From NCBI GenBank assembly GCA_030533445.1, contig CM060064.1:23531126-23595125 (forward strand): 64,000 nt of DNA, written 5' to 3'. The stretch is from Cyprinodon diabolis (taxonomy: Eukaryota; Chordata; Actinopteri; Cyprinodontiformes; Cyprinodontidae). Each line of letters begins with the position of its first letter. Position 1 is the stretch's first letter. Positions 34,747-46,818 of the stretch are shown one piece after another. The notes under the pieces were generated by a model that was not told the origin of the DNA, ran no database searches, and saw only the letters and a list, made by a program, of their open reading frames with translations. The translations under genes were made by a program, and so were the position numbers.

Positions 34747-36774
34747 TAGATTAGCTCGAAAACTATCACATGGAATTGTGATTTTTGCCTAAAAGATGTT
34801 GAAGATGAAGATGAGGAACCAGATACCTGAAATAGTAGCTACTATTTACATGGCTCACAACATGGTTTTAAAACACCCATCACCATTCCACAGTCATACC
34901 TTCACTGTGGGTGGTTACAATGCCATGAACCAGAACGTGAGGTGATGGTGCACAAATCATTAACTCATCACCACAAATTGTCACATACAAGCTGCCAATG
35001 CCAAATACCTCAAAACTAATGTGTATGAAATTATATTGGGCTGCAGCCAGTTAGAGCTGCACAAGGTGAAACATTGGGAATTGCAAGTGTTTAACAACAG
35101 ATCATATAAAGGATGAGGGGTGGAATTAAAAAGAACACTTCTGATCCACAAAATACCAACAAATAAAAAGTCAAACTATAAGTAGTAATGTGCAGTTTTC
35201 AAAGTGAGCAGTTTGTTGTGTTGGAAAGATTCTATTTATAGCATTGAGTAGGTGAATGCTATAAATAGCATTACAAGAAAACTAAAATAAAGAAACAAAA
35301 GAAAAAAACAAACCCTACCACCATTAAAGAATAATTATTTTAGATTTAACCGCTGATTTTATAGAGTGACAAAATTAAACATTGCTGTCAATACTTAAAA
35401 AAATAAACCCCCAAAGTTGTGTCTGCTTTGCTTTAATTTTTTCAACAGACCATTTGGGTGTGAAATTTCAAAGCTGTAGAAGTGTCCCTGTGTTTTCCAA
35501 GTTAATTAGAAATGGGTCAGTTATTTAGTTTTTTCCAGTTTTGTTTCTCATTTTGGCTGGCAGTTAAGATGGATTTATTTCAGGATATTAACCTCCTTAC
35601 TACATTATTTTCCTCCCTTAGTAAACCCAAAAAGAAAAAAATTCATATTTTTAAGGGGATAATAGAGAAAGTACATTCTTCTTAAAACAGATTTTTTAGA
35701 CCCTTGCAGATCCGACACCTTCTTCAATCTCATGTTCCAAATCTTCCAGAGACCCTGGTCAACAGTTAACATTTCTTGGTTTATGATCATCAGGAAAATC
35801 TTTTTTCTAAGCCAAACAATTTCATTAAATTATGAAGAGCAAAGTCACAAACCTGATCACACTGTATCAGAAGTATTGAAACAATAAGAGATGATTCTGT
35901 AAAAGCACCACTGGTGGTGATCTGTCCGAAGTAGACATTACAGACCTCAAGGAGTTTACATGCACAGCTTCAGTGCAACAATTGACTGTCACATAATTTC
36001 GAACTAATGCTCCAACTAAACATATCAACTCCTGTTTTTCCAGCTGAAGGCAGCTTGAAGACTAAATCAATCACGACATATGAACGTAACAAAAATCCAA
36101 TAAATCGTCTGTTATAGAAAAACATTAATGGTAAATGTTTCCTACTACAGCACATGAGTGACAGTTAGTGTTGTGACAAAAAAAAAGAAAATGTGAAGTG
36201 TTATGGTTCTTGTATGCATTTCTCATTTTCTGTAGACACAGATGGAAAGAGATCTTCTGTACAAAGGGGGCCACATGAAAGCTAAAGGAGAGAAAAGGAG
36301 CAAGCGTGACACATGAGGGAGGAGGCCAGTAGATTCCATGGCACACAGGGATCTGGGTGAAGGCCATGGAGGCCACAGGGTTAAAGATCGGTGATCTAAA
36401 AGGAAGTACTGATGCTTTCATTTCCATACAATATGATCTCAAAGTGAAACATGACCAATATTGTAAACTAGTCCCAATCCAATATGTTATTGAAAATCAA
36501 TGCATTATCAGCCAAAAACAAATACCAGCATCTATCAGCCTGCATCTAAAATCTCTGAATAGGTCTTTTGACATCACCTATTCCACCAGGCCAAAGATTC
36601 CCTTTAACGACACCCCTTTTGAAGACATAGACAGGTATGGGGCATTGCAGGCTAATAAAAGCAGCCAAACGACCCCCATTTCAAAGGGGTGGACCTGTTC
36701 CTTCAATTGTTTCTAAACTAAAACAAGCCTTTGTCTGGCTACTGTATAATATACGCTATTTCTGACATTTTGGA
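34747..36774. other. Unannotated intronic DNA with one hairpin
   Basis: A perfect 14-bp inverted repeat (CTATTTATAGCATT) with a 9-base loop lies at 35232-35268. Open frames at 35.6 and 36.4 kb have no motif. Confidence 0.5.
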
Positions 36775-36885
36775 TTGAAAAAGATCCCTGGATGGGAAGC
36801 GAAACGTCTTTAAACTTTGAAAGACAGTCCAGCTAATTGTTTTATAACATTTTTCGTAATGACTATGACTTGTAATCTTCACCAG
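36775..36885 (+). repeat. Short dispersed repeat with hammerhead-like motif, copy 3
   Basis: TTTGGATTGAAAAAGATCCC, then GGGAAGCGAAACGTCTTTAA, then a degraded tail GTAATGACTATGACTTGTAA and CTTCACCAG. It contains the intact GCGAAACGTC block. Confidence 0.7.
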
Positions 36886-39010
36886 TATTAGGCTGCTTTG
36901 AATCTAATAGACTTGCTTATTGAGGTTTATGCTAATACGCTCTTCTTTTATAACAAATTATATCTGAAAAAGGTGGCAATGCTTTGGCTCTTGTCTGTCT
37001 ATAGATACCCAAGGCTCAATGGAGGAAGACTAACTTAAAAATGACTTTACTGTTGTTTGGAGGTTTAGTTGATTAAAATTATGTAGAATAAGTATCAGCA
37101 GGTCAAAGCTTTTACAAAAAACTGAACATCAGAAATCAAGCCATGCAACTATGATCAGTTCATTCCAGCTTTTATCTTAATCGCTCGTTTTTTGCTGAAA
37201 ATTAGAGGCCACCCACCTAAAATAAAAAAATAAAAAAATGTTCCCTGATGTTTCTATGTGCTTTTCACATCCTTTATCCATTACTGGTGCGGAAACAAGG
37301 AACAAGATGACCAGAGGAAACTCAGACCTTAGCTCTAAAACCTCGCTAATCCCTGAGCAGATAAGTAAACATGTCTTTGCAGTCAACAAATAAATATTGG
37401 TTTACGGAAAAACAAACACAGACTCTTTCCAAATCACTCTCCCCGCCAGCAGTCAGATGTTTGGCGTCTGTGGTCACGAATGTTACACACCTGCCTTTTT
37501 CAGCAGGATCTGCTGCAGACTCAAAGTAAGGGTGAACCTCAAGGCGGTCTGGTTCACATGAAGCCCTCTTTAAGGTTCTCATGCTGGGCCTCTTTCAAAA
37601 AGAAACTATGTGTTTTTGCTTTGAGACAGGTGTTTGTGTAGTTTTCAGAAATAAAGCTGGAAGACAAATACAATTTATTTCTGTTAAACTCTATCAGGCA
37701 TCCTTTGTTATGCAGAGATATGATTCAGTCTTCTGGTCAAAGCCTCACACTCACCCTTTTTTCTCTCAATCATGTAAACACGACAAGAGGGGGGGGGGGG
37801 GGGGGGGGGAATCCTTCACAGATGAAAAAGTAGACAGCTCTCTTCTTTCCTGGATGGGTGAGTAGTAGCACTGAGGGGCCTTCCAACTGGAAACAGATGG
37901 CTTCTTAATGTGTGCATGCCTTTGGAGTGTGCACAAGAGAATGTGGGAATGAGTGCTCTTGTATGAATTAATGTTACAGCTGTGTACAAGTTTGCATGAG
38001 CCAGCAATCAGTTCTAATCACACAGACAGAAAAAAAGAAACAATACAGGGACAAAATACAAGAAAAACACTCAGCCGAACCTAAATGACACGTTTACCTC
38101 AGAAATGTTATCTCACTGCATATGGTTGCAAACTGAGAATATACAAAAGCCAAGCGCGACAAAGTGTGAGACGAGTGATACCATCAAACCCTTAGAAAAT
38201 CTGGCTTTGCCGAGAAAAAGCAAGATCCAGTCCACCCACTGCTAATTTTTACTTCTTCAGTTTTCTCTTCTTTGGCGCATTGTTGTTTGGGTTGGCCTCT
38301 AGGGGTGACTCTAAGTCTGTCATCCTATTTTAAGCTTTCTTTGAGGAGAAGTGAGAGAAGAGAGTCCGGGCCACTTGATCTTTCATCATGTCCCATGGGT
38401 GCCATGGGACATGAACGTTTTTAATTATTATTCTCCTCTCCTTTCCTCTCAGACAAACAAATGTTTAATTTTCTTGCTTTAACGTGACTTCAGTGTGACT
38501 CCAGTTTAAAGGCCAAATAGATCTCTTTGAATCTGCTTTGACAAACACAGATGAACAGTTTAAAACAGTCTAAAGATCAAATCAGATGTGTGAAAAAATA
38601 TATTTTTATGTATTTTAATCACTAGAACACTCAGTCTTTAGAATGTTAATTTATTTATTTTTTGCGGATCTGTATCTCATGCAATTTTTTCCCATTGAAA
38701 ATGTTTAACTCAAAAGCTTGATTTCTATATTTTAAGAGCTTATAGCTTTTCAAACTGTCTTTTTTTTTTTTTTTACATGGATCTGGCTTCATATAACTCA
38801 TTACCAAAATAACCTATCAGGGTGGCTATCATATTATCCAGATATCCTTAGAAACTCTAGATAACAAAATACATCAACATTTCTGAAAAGAACAGACATA
38901 CAATATTAAGTAGGTGCTTTACCTTCGAGCAACAAGACTGCACCAGTGTTTTTTAATATACGACTGGAGCATATAGCTTGGCAATGGCTGACTCATGACT
39001 TCTGACCTTG
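36886..39010. other. Unannotated intronic DNA with a poly-G tract and a hairpin
   Basis: A 21-base poly-G at 37789-37809. A perfect 13-bp inverted repeat (TCATGTCCCATGG, loop GTG) at 38386-38414. Poly-T at about 38759-38774. No gene seen. Confidence 0.55.
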
Positions 39011-39119
39011 TCTTGTTACTAATTTGCAACAAGCCATGTGGAGGGGAGAACAATCGTGCAGAAGAAGGGCCTCTCGTCAGATGAGATTACAGACTTATTT
39101 TTCTTATCTACATCTAAAC

Positions 39120-39335
39120 TGTTTTTTGATTGAGAAGCATGGTAGTGACAGCATTCTCCTGTGGGAACCCCTTCCTCCAGCACCAATTTGGAAGCTGGTC
39201 AGAGTTGATGGAGTCCAGCTAATACAGGCCAATGCTGGAAGAAAACCTGTTAGAGGTTTCAAAAGACTTGAGACTGGGGCTGAAGTTCACCTTCCAGCAG
39301 ATCAATGACCCTAAACATGCAAGCAGCTATGTTAG
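39120..39335 (+). pseudogene. Tc1-family transposase fragment
   Basis: Reads GSDSILLWEPLP..., KLVRVDGVQ, then LEENLLEVSKDLRLG and KFTFQQINDPKHA: the middle of a Tc1 transposase ending at the second catalytic site. The family has FQQDNDPKH, so the catalytic Asp is replaced by Ile. Both ends are missing, and only a weak trace of the C-terminal 'CAAAGTCCAG' region follows. It is a different subfamily from the intact copy at 21.2 kb. Confidence 0.85.
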
Positions 39336-39769
39336 AATCTCTCAGATCACAATATGTTCATGTGTCAAAGTCCAGAAGAACATCTTATATTTGAAGACCA
39401 TGTTTATAAACTATGCAGAGCTGTTTACTGCTACTTTCTTCTAAATAAAAATATATATATTTCTGAAGATTGATATGGTTTATTTGTTAGCTTCCAGCAG
39501 TTGAGACAGAGATCCATCTGGTCGTTATGTCCAATAAGATCTATAATTAAATCTTAAAGAAATTAATAACTGCCTCTTTAATATTTTAATAAAATACAGA
39601 TTTTCGCTTATATACTAGGTTCTGTAAAGGAGATGTGTTTGTGAGAACATAACAGTGCAGGTAGCACAGCATAAATCCAACAAGCTGATGTGTTAAAATC
39701 AGTAGAATATGGAGCCTAGGAGGAAGTTCAACCGAATAAACTGATTACTTGCCTCCATCTGCCTACGAA

Positions 39770-40430
39770 ACAGTCAACTGGCTTCAAACCACGCCACCAC
39801 GAAAGCCAATCGGCATACAAAGTTAATCTCAAAGGGAATCCGATCCGCAACTCGTCTGCTACCTAGTGCGGAGGTGGTGGTTGCGCTGTTTGACTTCATT
39901 CAGATGACCCCATTTCAACCCACCTCCAGCCCCTCCTCCACCATCATAGCTAAAGCTTCATCAGAGTTTCATTCGTCCGGGACTCTTACTGCGTTCCACT
40001 TCTCATTTCAACCAGTCTGGCAGAAGACCGCCATGTTGAGCCTGGCTCTGCCAGAGGTTTCTACCTAATGGGGAGTTTTTCCTCTCCACTGTCACGTCAT
40101 GCTTGCTCATCATGGACAGGTTCTCTCAACCTGTGTTATCCAAGCTGGACTTCCATCTTCCAGGTCCCTGAGTGAAGCTCTAGTATCAGCTCACGCAATC
40201 CAGTGGATCTCCCCATAAAGCTCAGCATACCGTCTCACTAACCAGCAGTCTACAGACTGACCAACTTCATCCATCTTCACTCAACCAACAGTTTCAGGCG
40301 GGAAACAGCCCTATTCTTTGCTCCTGTTTATGCATATCTATCAAAATTCAGCGCTATGTTTCCTGCCGAGGTCTGAGCACCAATGACTAAGTTAACTGTA
40401 TCAATAAAGTTCTTCTAATTGTCTTTTCTC
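39770..40430 (+). repeat. Dispersed teleost repeat, longest copy
   Basis: Contains CTGCCAGAGGTTTCTACCTA, then GGGAGTTTTTCCTCTCCACT, a motif pair widespread in fish DNA. It ends CAATAAAGTTCTTCTAATTG. About 290 bases (40035-40325) align with the minus strand of 45975-46270, and the last part aligns with 6797-6945. No protein frame. It could be the untranslated 3' region of a LINE or a stand-alone element. Confidence 0.65.
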
Positions 40431-41890
40431 TCCGTGTGCGTTTTTCAAATTGCAATGTCAGCTGTAGGCGAAGGCTATCAGTAGCAACCTTATTTTTTCT
40501 GAATTGAGTCTAAATCTAAATTATAACAAACCAAAACTTCGCATTTTTTAAACTGTAGCTCAACACTACCAATCTGACAAGATTATAGCGTGAAATTATA
40601 CGTCTAAAGTGGTGTAAGAAGTCGTAAAAGTTAGGACAAACAGTCCAACAAGAGTTTATCATCTCTATGCTGCCACCCCCTGATAGGATCTTTATGACAG
40701 ATGGGCCAAATCTCTCTGGAAGATATCATCAGGTTTACAATCAAATCTATTTAGTTCTACTACCTTCAAGGATAAAAAGAATTTATAAACACAAAAAAGA
40801 AAGGTTGCACCATCGGGGTATAATGTGATATCTGGCTAATCGTTATCAGCTTCTTGTATGGGGTTCATAAATTTCATTGCAAAATAAAAGTTCCTCAGGC
40901 TTCAGGGATACAGTTTTTAATAAAATTTATGAAAACCCTGCAGTGGGAATTGGTCTGGATGATTGTGATCATGAGAATATGATTAGTTTATCACTTGGTG
41001 TTCAAATCCAGACATAATGGGAACCAAACAATAGTCTTCAACAGTAACTGTGTTTCTATTTCCCTTCTCATACTGTTTCAGAGACAACATTAAAGCCAAG
41101 ATGAGAGCATATTGTATTTACGGACAATACAAAAATAAGCATGGGGCTGCTTTAATCAGGCTCCTCATACCACATCCAATCCACTGACAATAATTACAGC
41201 CTGACAATATAAACAGGCTGTGGCCAAGGCTAACACGCAGATCAGGACAAGATGAGTTCATTTCTCCAAACTATCAGCTGCCGGGCTGGCCATGTAAATA
41301 TAAATAAAGAGCAAACCATAACCAGTTTTGCTTATCTAATAAGGAAACCACATCAGCTAAACTTAATTTTCCTTGTTCTTTATTAAAGAACTCTGGCACT
41401 TAGTCACTTTTTAAAACACTGATTTTGGTGAATAAACACAGTAAAGAAATCACTGCAGGGTCTTGTGGTACTGAAGACAGACAGATTTTATATTAGTCAT
41501 TTTGTAAACAAAAAGGAATTTTGTTAAGCTCTCTAGACTAAAGTGCAGCCTGGCATTGAAGACTGGCATTGTGACTAAAACCAGCCTTAAGAACACATTT
41601 TCAAAATAATATTTAGTGCCTCAAATGTGCTGGGCTGATTTTTGTTTTTCTACACCAGTGGATCTCAAATGTTTTTCTATGAGTACCACCTCAAATCTCT
41701 GAGGCATCTTTAAAGACCACCATAATAAAAATATCTGCCTACTGTATTTTTCCCAATGCTGTGTCTTATGTCTTTACCAATATTTTATGTTTGAAGTATA
41801 TAAATATAATGTATACTGTTCATAGCAGTATTTTGCAACCAAAAAGGATGATCTAAACTGTACTGTGGAAAGGGATCTGGATCAATAGAG
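40431..41890. other. Unannotated intronic DNA
   Basis: No gene, RNA or transposon recognised. Confidence 0.5.
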
Positions 41891-41900
41891 GAAAACTGTC

Positions 41901-42251
41901 CAGGGGCGCAGTGGGTAGCACTGCTGCCTTGCAGCAAGAAGGTTCTGGGATCAATTCCCGGCCCGGGGTCTTTCTGCATGGAGTTTGCATGTTCTCCCTG
42001 AGCGTGTGTGGGTTCTCTCCGGGTACTCCGGCTTCCTGCCACAGTCCAAAAACATGTGTTAGGTTAATTGGCTTCTCTAAATTCTCCTTAGGTGTGAGTG
42101 TGAATGGTTGTTTGTCCTGTGTTGCCCTGTGATGGACTGGCAACCTGTCCAGGGTGTACCCCGCCTCTTGCCCATAGACAACTGGAGATAGGCACCAGCA
42201 TCCCTCGTGACCCCACTCGGGATAAAGTGTGTCAGATCATGGATGGGTAGA
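41901..42251 (+). mobile_element. tRNA-derived SINE
   Basis: The head is tRNA-like, with an A-box region GGCGCAGTGGGTAGCACTG and a B-box region GGTTCTGGGATCAATTCCC, which would act as an internal RNA polymerase III promoter. The body has TCTCCGGGTACTCCGGCTTC, ACAGTCCAAAAACATG and CAACCTGTCCAGGGTGTACC. The tail has GGATAAAGTGTGTCAGATCA and ATGGATGGGTAGA, a worn GGATGGATGG end. The order is that of a very abundant teleost SINE. It has no coding role: open frames across it are chance. Confidence 0.88.
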
Positions 42252-42693
42252 GGAAAACTTCAGTCTAAGATCATATTCTATATCTAACCTGCTTCTCTGT
42301 CCTCCGCCAACACACTTGAATTATTGGCCTGAAGAAAATCTAAGTTAGTTAAACTAGTTACAACCTGTCTGCACAGCATGCATCAGTGATTACACATGCA
42401 AGGAAGGCCCAAGTACACAGTAGTGTGCTGCAAAGTAGGTCCATCCCACCCAAAAGTACAAACCATACAGGTCAAGCGTAGGGTGTAGTAAAGAAGAGCC
42501 AACTCAGTCCCCATTCGTGCAGCTTCAGGATGGGCTCCATCATTCTGACTCTAAGTGTGATGTAATGAGTGAAATAATCAGAACGCTTTCGTTGTGTCCG
42601 CATTGTGTGTATTTTCTGCTCCTTTCTAATCACCTGCTGCATTTGACTTTCTCTCCAGTCAAAAAAGATAATAAGTAAAGTACTGATATCCAA

Positions 42694-42962
42694 CACTCAC
42701 CAAAAACTTTATTATGTACACCATTCTATTATCAGGTTGAAACCCTTTTGCTCTAAGAACTGCCTCAAAGTAATCCTTCATGCAATTGTTTGTTTTGGAA
42801 GTATATTGACATGACAGCATTGGAGAGATGCTGCTGATTTGTTAACTGCAAATCCATGATTTAAACCCTGGTTTGCCAAATCCCAAAGGTACTGTATTTG
42901 ACTGAGATTAGGGACTATGGAGGCCATTTGAGTAACACAAATTCAATTGGTATGCAAACAAA
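42694..42962 (-). mobile_element. Highly diverged Tc1-like element end
   Basis: Parallels the element at 5.6 kb step by step: CACTCACCAAAAACTTTATT, then GAACTGCCTCAA, TATTGACATGACAGCAT, AAATCCATGAT and GACTATGGAGGCCATTTGAG. Only the C-terminal third of the transposase and one terminus remain, with many stops. Confidence 0.75.
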
Positions 42963-45237
42963 GCCGATCAATCCAAGTATTACTATAGATATTCAGAGCA
43001 CAGATAACTTATTAGTTCTTTCAGACTCTTTCACCATGAGAATGATAGCTCTCCTCATTTGACTCCTCCACCTTGTTATGCAAGACAACACTAGAGCTGT
43101 TTCATCCTAAAGCAGTTGGGTATTGCTGAAGGCATAGATAATGACTATCAGCAGCAAAGCACATTAAAGATAAACATGTATATCAAAAGCCTTTTAAGTG
43201 TAAAAAAGGGGCATCCTTTCTTTTTTTTATACAAATACATATGGCAGAAAGGTAGACTACAGTTTTAAATAAACCATTAGCTGCTTGGGTGAGAGATTTC
43301 TTTCTATCCTTCTACCTCTCTGTAATCCCTGCAGAGACATATGCATGAGAGTGCTAATGACTATGATTAAGGAAACACGGATTAGGCCCTGCTGTGGTTG
43401 GTGCATGCTATAGTGCATGTGCATACATACAACCAGACAAACAGAAAGCAGAGCCTGTTTGTGTAAATCTAGAGAAACCCCCAAAACCCCAAAAATATAC
43501 ACTAACAGATGTACCACTTAATTAAAGCGTGAAGTCCATACAAAGGCTTTTCTACAAAATAGCGCTAAATGACACCAATTGGAGTAAACACAGCTAAAAC
43601 CAAATCATTACTCATGTTCAATGATGGAGCTTCTGGGATAAACATCTTAACAACGTGGGTGTGCTCATGCAGTGCAAAGACCTCAGTGAGATCACATTTA
43701 AAATTACATTAAAGGTTTGCAGTTTCAGGACGTATTTACGAGCCTTAACTTCACAATTGCTTTTGCACAGTTTTATATCAGAAAACAAAGGAAAAAAAGG
43801 GAAAAATTACATATATAGGGTGCTTTTTCTAAGTACAATTTTCAACTTAAAGTACACCACGTTATTTTATATGGAAAGACTAATATGTTATCTCCTTTGT
43901 GGAACAGGAGAATTGCTGAATAATTTGCTCAGTGGGCCAAAAGGTCAAGTTTCTAGTCTGATAAAATTTGGCTCAAATGTCTGGAACAGTAACAGTGGCC
44001 GCCTCAGATAGACGAAATAAATCAGCTAGCCACACAAGAGAGTCACTAAGGGGTACCAGAGAGAGGGGCAACAGGTGGCTGTCAACTTAGAGAGAAAGAG
44101 GGCCATCATCCACTTAGAGAAGGGCGGTGATTCTGTCTATCACTCCCCAAGCTCCACTAAGCTCAGCCACACATCAGCAGGGGGACAGAAGCCGCCACAC
44201 TAGAGGCAGTTTCAGACAAATATTTACGACTGCAGCAAGTTTTAACTTGTGACCTGTTATGAAATCAATCAGACTCTTGTAAAAGGATTATCAATTACAT
44301 CTTGGAAAAGCTTTTAATGTAAATAAGCGTCAAAGTATCAGTTACACAGATTGAACTTAAACCCTGAAGATACAAGAATCCTCAAACAGAAGCAAACCTG
44401 ATCTCTCCTTTAATTAGTGTGAATACCACTAATTCTCTGATCAGATGCCTTATATTAACAAATGATACTTCATGTGTTGCATCTTCCACTCAAATCAAAA
44501 CTCTGACTCGATCATGTTGACCTAATTTAAATAAAAGCTGTCTATGTGGATTTTAGCTAAATTTAAAACCTGACAGTCAGCACCTTAATAACTTTAGCAG
44601 ATCTGGGGTTATTTTTGCACTTGAAGCCTGCAGGAGGGGTGTGTGTGAGTGTCTTAAAGACTTATTCTCCTCTTTCCTCTGCTACTGCTTCAGACATTAT
44701 GTATCAGTAATAAACTCTGCTAGTTAATCACTTTTTAAAGGGTACTTTAGTCATTAAAGACAACAAAATAATATTAAACAAGCTAACAAAACAAATAGCA
44801 CCCACTTATCAGCGGTGTATTTCCAGAAAGGGGCAGAACAGGCAAGTCCATGTAGTTAAATTGAAATCTGAAAGCCAACATCTGAATCAGATTGGGGGCA
44901 CATGTGTCTGAGCACATGCAATTGCGCATGCATGCTTGCATGTGTTTCCACTCAGTTCTTTGTGCTGGTTCCCTCACATTACTCAAAGAACACAGAGACT
45001 TTCTCTGGCCCACGCTATTTCTCTGTTTTTTAGTGTTGTTGAAGTGTTGTTAATTGTCACTCAAATTAAAGCTCCTGACCTGGATCTGTCATAGTGTAAG
45101 TTCAAAAAGGATGTAAAGGAAGCAATCTGCTTTAATAGAGGTAATTAAAGCTAATATTATTTTTGATATCTGGCAAATTGATCTGCAGAAAATAACATAT
45201 GTAATATGTACAATTTATGTCAGGGTAAATTACTTAC
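42963..45237. other. Unannotated DNA of the intron after the 65-bp fhod3 exon
   Basis: No exon seen on the minus strand between here and the donor site at 45236-45237. A 118-codon plus-strand frame at 43.7-44.0 kb has no recognisable domain. Confidence 0.55.
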
Positions 45238-45302
45238 CAATGCAGGCATGAACTCTGACAGAAAGCTTTGATCGAAGAATAATGCTGTGCTTCTTGCCCC
45301 GT
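45238..45302 (-). CDS. fhod3: fhod3 internal exon, 65 bp
   Basis: A minus-strand exon of a formin of the FHOD family, which nucleates or bundles actin (FHOD3 acts in muscle sarcomeres and stress fibres). The acceptor is CTTTTTACAG and the donor GTAAGTAA, both near consensus. After one base that completes the previous codon it reads RGKKHSIILR, SKLSVRVHACI, then one base of the next codon. This fits FHOD3 just ahead of its FH3 domain; FHOD1 differs at KKHSI and HACI. The phase agrees with the upstream exon at 56464-56570 (two bases there plus one here make a Gly codon). The next exon, expected to start EKLYNSSGR or similar, is not in the window. Confidence 0.92.
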
Positions 45303-45717
45303 CTGTAAAAAGATAAAAAGGAAAGTGCATAAGAAATTGCATTTCTGATACCTAACTAGAGATGCAACAAAACATGCAGTGGTGAAGAAAATTGGACTAT
45401 TTTCTGCTGGACTAATCTTAAAAGTTTATCAGCTGTTTGCTAATGCAACGGCTGACATTATTCTAATGTAAAACTCTCCAAAATAGAGAATTTCTTTGCT
45501 TTTGCTGCTCTGTTAAACACTACCAGGTCATGCAGACAAGAACACTTTTCAGTATGGATACCCTTACTGAGGGAAGAACATTTTAAGTTGGCTATATTAT
45601 CATTCTTGAGGTATTTAAAAATAAAGTCAGTGAAAGTCTTCAGATATAGCAACTTATTAAAGAGGAAAGTTTATTTTCTATGACATGTCTGTAGTAGATT
45701 TGTGGAGATCTCAGATT

Positions 45718-45756
45718 AAAAGTAGTGGTATGCATAGAATGCATACCACTACTTTT
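45718..45756. repeat. Perfect 18-bp hairpin
   Basis: AAAAGTAGTGGTATGCAT, a 3-base loop AGA, and its exact reverse complement. It lies about 415 bases upstream of the 65-bp exon in the direction of transcription. The function is unknown. Confidence 0.9.
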
Positions 45757-45974
45757 ATGAGAGCAATGTTTTAGATATCAGAGCCGGAGAAAAAAAAAAC
45801 ACAGATCTCTAAGATGCAAGAGACAGCCTAAAATTTGAACACTATTTCAAACTGAAAAACTCACACAGAAAGAAAAAGAAAAGGAATATTATTGAGAAAA
45901 TTATTTGAAGAATTTGGCGCTCAGGTCTCCGCAGGAAACATTAGCGCTGAATTTTACTTTAATATGCTAAGCAG

Positions 45975-46270
45975 GTGTAAGGGAAGAGGGATGTTTCCCT
46001 CCAGACCTGAAACTGGTGGTGGAGTGGGAATAGATGAAGTACGTTCAGTCCATAGACTGCTGGTTGGTGAGACGGTACGCTTAAACTGTATTGATGAGAT
46101 CCAGTAGACTGTGTGAGTTGATACTAATGCTTCACTCGGGACCCAGAAGATAGATGTCCAGCTTGGATAAATACAGATTTAAATGTACCTGTTAATGATG
46201 TGCAAGCATGAAGAGACAGTGGAGAGGAAAAACTCCCCTTTAGGAAGAAACCTCTGGCAGAACCAGGCTT
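45975..46270 (-). repeat. Dispersed teleost repeat, second long copy
   Basis: On the minus strand it reads CCTGGTTCTGCCAGAGGTTT, GGGGAGTTTTTCCTCTCCAC, CCAAGCTGGACATC, ACCGTCTCACCAACCAGCAG and CAGTTTCAGG, matching 40035-40325 in order. Confidence 0.75.
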
Positions 46271-46570
46271 ACATTTTTACAAAAACGCCTGATGTACATA
46301 ATGAATAGGAACATAAAGAATACTAAAATAAAACTGCTAAAATGCTTTTTTCAGGTCTACTTATACTTTAGTACAAGCACTGAAGTTCTTATAGGAGGAT
46401 AAAAGGGAGACCTCAGAAACTCACGGCCTTATCTGAAGACATATATAAATATATATGTACCAGGAAAAACATTAAAACATTTCAGTCAGTAACAATATGA
46501 TCATTTTATTTCTTTAATTCAAACAAATGAGTCAAAATATGATACTGTAACAAGACATAATAATTTAGTT

Positions 46571-46810
46571 TAGGGCTGAAACAATAAATCTGATTAATCG
46601 TGATTATTGAAATAATCATCAACTAATTTAGTAATCGATTAATCATCAGTCAGTATGCTCTATCCGAAACTACTCAAGTGGTACACTTTTACTTTCACCC
46701 GGTTTAATTTTGTAAAAATATCTTCTTTAAGGAACCTTTGGCTATGTGATTATTAATTGATTAAACTAAAAAATTATCAACAGATTAAATAATCGTTAGT
46801 TGCAGTCATA
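46571..46810. mobile_element. hAT-type MITE with 8-bp duplication, copy A
   Basis: Starts TAGGGCTGAAACAATAAATC and ends AATAATCGTTAGTTGCAGTC, the ends of a common fish hAT MITE rich in AATCGATTAATC. A perfect 8-bp duplication ATTTAGTT flanks it (46563-46570 and 46811-46818). The interior shares GGAACCTTTGGCTAT with copy B. Confidence 0.88.
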
Positions 46811-46818
46811 ATTTAGTT

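Noticed and set aside
36357..36716. 119-codon open frame
   Set aside because: No recognisable motif and no support from context. Treated as chance.
41901..41975. A functional tRNA gene
   Set aside because: The tRNA-like head is diverged and is followed by the SINE body and worn tail, so it is a retroposon.
1..45237. Next fhod3 exon (EKLYNSSGR / SLKQIFQDDKD region)
   Set aside because: I looked for its reverse complement by eye and found nothing, although a diverged exon could have been missed.
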